Part shown: positions 5,382 to 6,061 of the stretch, one piece after another
How the letters are laid out: each line of letters opens with the position of its first letter
Numbering within the stretch: position 1 is the stretch's first letter
Source: an uncultured Ruminococcus sp.
Lineage (GTDB): Bacteria; Bacillota; Clostridia; Oscillospirales; Ruminococcaceae
Assembly (NCBI GenBank): GCA_947589205.1
Contig: CANQCJ010000134.1
Coordinates: forward strand, 1-6,061
Direction of reading: 5' to 3'
Length of the DNA: 6,061 nucleotides
Program-made: the position numbers and the translations under genes
The notes under the pieces: model-generated
Told to the model about the DNA's origin: nothing
Databases searched by the model: none
The model's input: the letters and a program-made list of their open reading frames with translations, nothing else

Positions 5382-6061
5382 ATGGAAATGAATCTTACTC
5401 CATCGGGCGAAAGACTGCATATCGGATTTTTCGGCTGCCGCAACGCCGGTAAATCGAGCGTTGTGAACGCGGTGACCAATCAGGATATCGCGCTTGTATC
5501 CGACGTTGCGGGAACGACTACCGATCCCGTAACAAAGGCTATGGAGCTGCTGCCGTTAGGTCCTGTGCTCATAATCGACACTCCGGGTATAGACGATATC
5601 GGCGGTCTCGGTGAAATGCGCGTTGCGCGTACAAGAAGAGTGCTCAACAAGACCGACTGCGCGGTGCTCGTCGCCGACTGCCGCGAGGGACTAAACGATT
5701 CCGACAGAGAGCTTATCGGTCTTTTCAAGGAAAAAAATATCCCGTTCGTTATCGCGCTCAACAAGCACGACCTCGAACCGCAGCTTACCTCTGACGAAGA
5801 AAATTCCATAATGATAAGCGCAAGGACCGGGGAAAATATCTATCAGCTCAAAGAGCTTATCGCAAAGACCGCCAATATTGCAAAGAGTGATAAGCGGCTT
5901 GTCAGCGATCTTCTTAACGCCGGAGATTTCGCGGTCCTCGTCGTGCCGATAGATTCCGCCGCGCCCAAGGGCAGGCTTATCCTGCCGCAGCAGCAGACTA
6001 TCCGCGACCTGCTCGAGGCCGGCTGCACCGCACTTGTCTGCCGAGAGAGCGAGCTTGCCGA
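5382..6061 (+). CDS. hydF: [FeFe]-hydrogenase H-cluster maturation GTPase HydF, 3'-incomplete
   Basis: The frame is open from ATG at 5382 to the window edge: 226 codons of a protein that is usually about 400. HydF is the GTPase scaffold on which the diiron subcluster made with HydE and HydG is assembled and passed to the hydrogenase. All GTPase motifs are visible: P-loop GCRNAGKS (18-25), GTTTDPV (44-50), DTPG (66-69), NKHD (127-130) and SAR (146-148). HydF-specific stretches include TPSGERLHIGFFG (6-18), KAMELLPLGPV (52-62) and PKGRLILPQQQ, which starts the dimer domain. The C-terminal iron-sulfur site (Cys, His and CxxC) would lie beyond the window. A ribosome site (AAAAGGA, 5365-5371) stands 10 nt before the ATG. 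The 54-bp gap after tyrA holds no hairpin terminator, only a GAAAAATTTTTC palindrome (5351-5362), so readthrough from the tyrA promoter is likely. Confidence 0.95.
   Translation, partial: MEMNLTPSGERLHIGFFGCRNAGKSSVVNAVTNQDIALVSDVAGTTTDPVTKAMELLPLGPVLIIDTPGIDDIGGLGEMRVARTRRVLNKTDCAVLVADCREGLNDSDRELIGLFKEKNIPFVIALNKHDLEPQLTSDEENSIMISARTGENIYQLKELIAKTANIAKSDKRLVSDLLNAGDFAVLVVPIDSAAPKGRLILPQQQTIRDLLEAGCTALVCRESELA

Noticed and set aside
5480..5809. 109-residue minus-strand frame opposite hydF
   Set aside because: The plus-strand frame holds all the HydF GTPase motifs; the antisense product is serine-rich low complexity, typical of a shadow.
1..6061. CRISPR arrays, tRNA/rRNA genes, insertion sequences or phage genes
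   Set aside because: No spaced direct repeats, cloverleaf-like sequences, transposase motifs or terminal inverted repeats were seen on either strand.

Overview
The window looks like a chromosomal piece of an anaerobic, endospore-forming Firmicute of the class Clostridia, probably an Oscillospiraceae/Ruminococcus-type gut organism. This rests on three things: a sporulation sigma factor with a pro-sequence (sigK), an [FeFe]-hydrogenase maturation GTPase (hydF), and strong AGGAGG-type ribosome sites with consensus sigma-A promoters. The taxonomic placement is inference from gene content and style, not from a database match.

Layout. (1) 1-627, plus strand: the 3' part of a diguanylate-cyclase (GGDEF) gene whose helical linker is broken by two in-frame stops; the catalytic domain itself is intact. 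(2) 624-2027: a textbook extended -10 promoter overlapping the GGDEF stop codon, then metY (O-acetylhomoserine sulfhydrylase), then a strong, probably bidirectional, terminator. (3) 2020-2493, minus strand: a small gene of unknown function, about 131 codons if repaired, with promoter, ribosome site and terminator all in place, but with one in-frame stop and one single-base frameshift. (4) 2541-3273, plus: sigK, uninterrupted, with a sporulation-type -10 box. (5) 3328-4323, minus: a membrane protein with an N-terminal zinc ribbon, two hydrophobic segments, a charged low-complexity linker and a conserved C-terminal helical domain. (6) 4420-6061, plus: a second extended -10 consensus promoter driving tyrA (prephenate dehydrogenase), followed after 54 bp without a terminator by hydF, which runs off the window end.

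The genes do not form one pathway. metY (methionine/homocysteine synthesis) and tyrA (tyrosine synthesis) are housekeeping biosynthetic genes, each with a leader of only about 30 nt, which leaves no room for an S-box or T-box. sigK is a late mother-cell sporulation regulator. hydF serves fermentative hydrogen metabolism. I found no mobile element, CRISPR array, tRNA or rRNA, and no evidence of a new multi-gene system. The most unusual content is the two decayed genes: one has lost its linker reading frame but keeps its catalytic domain, and the other keeps all of its expression signals.
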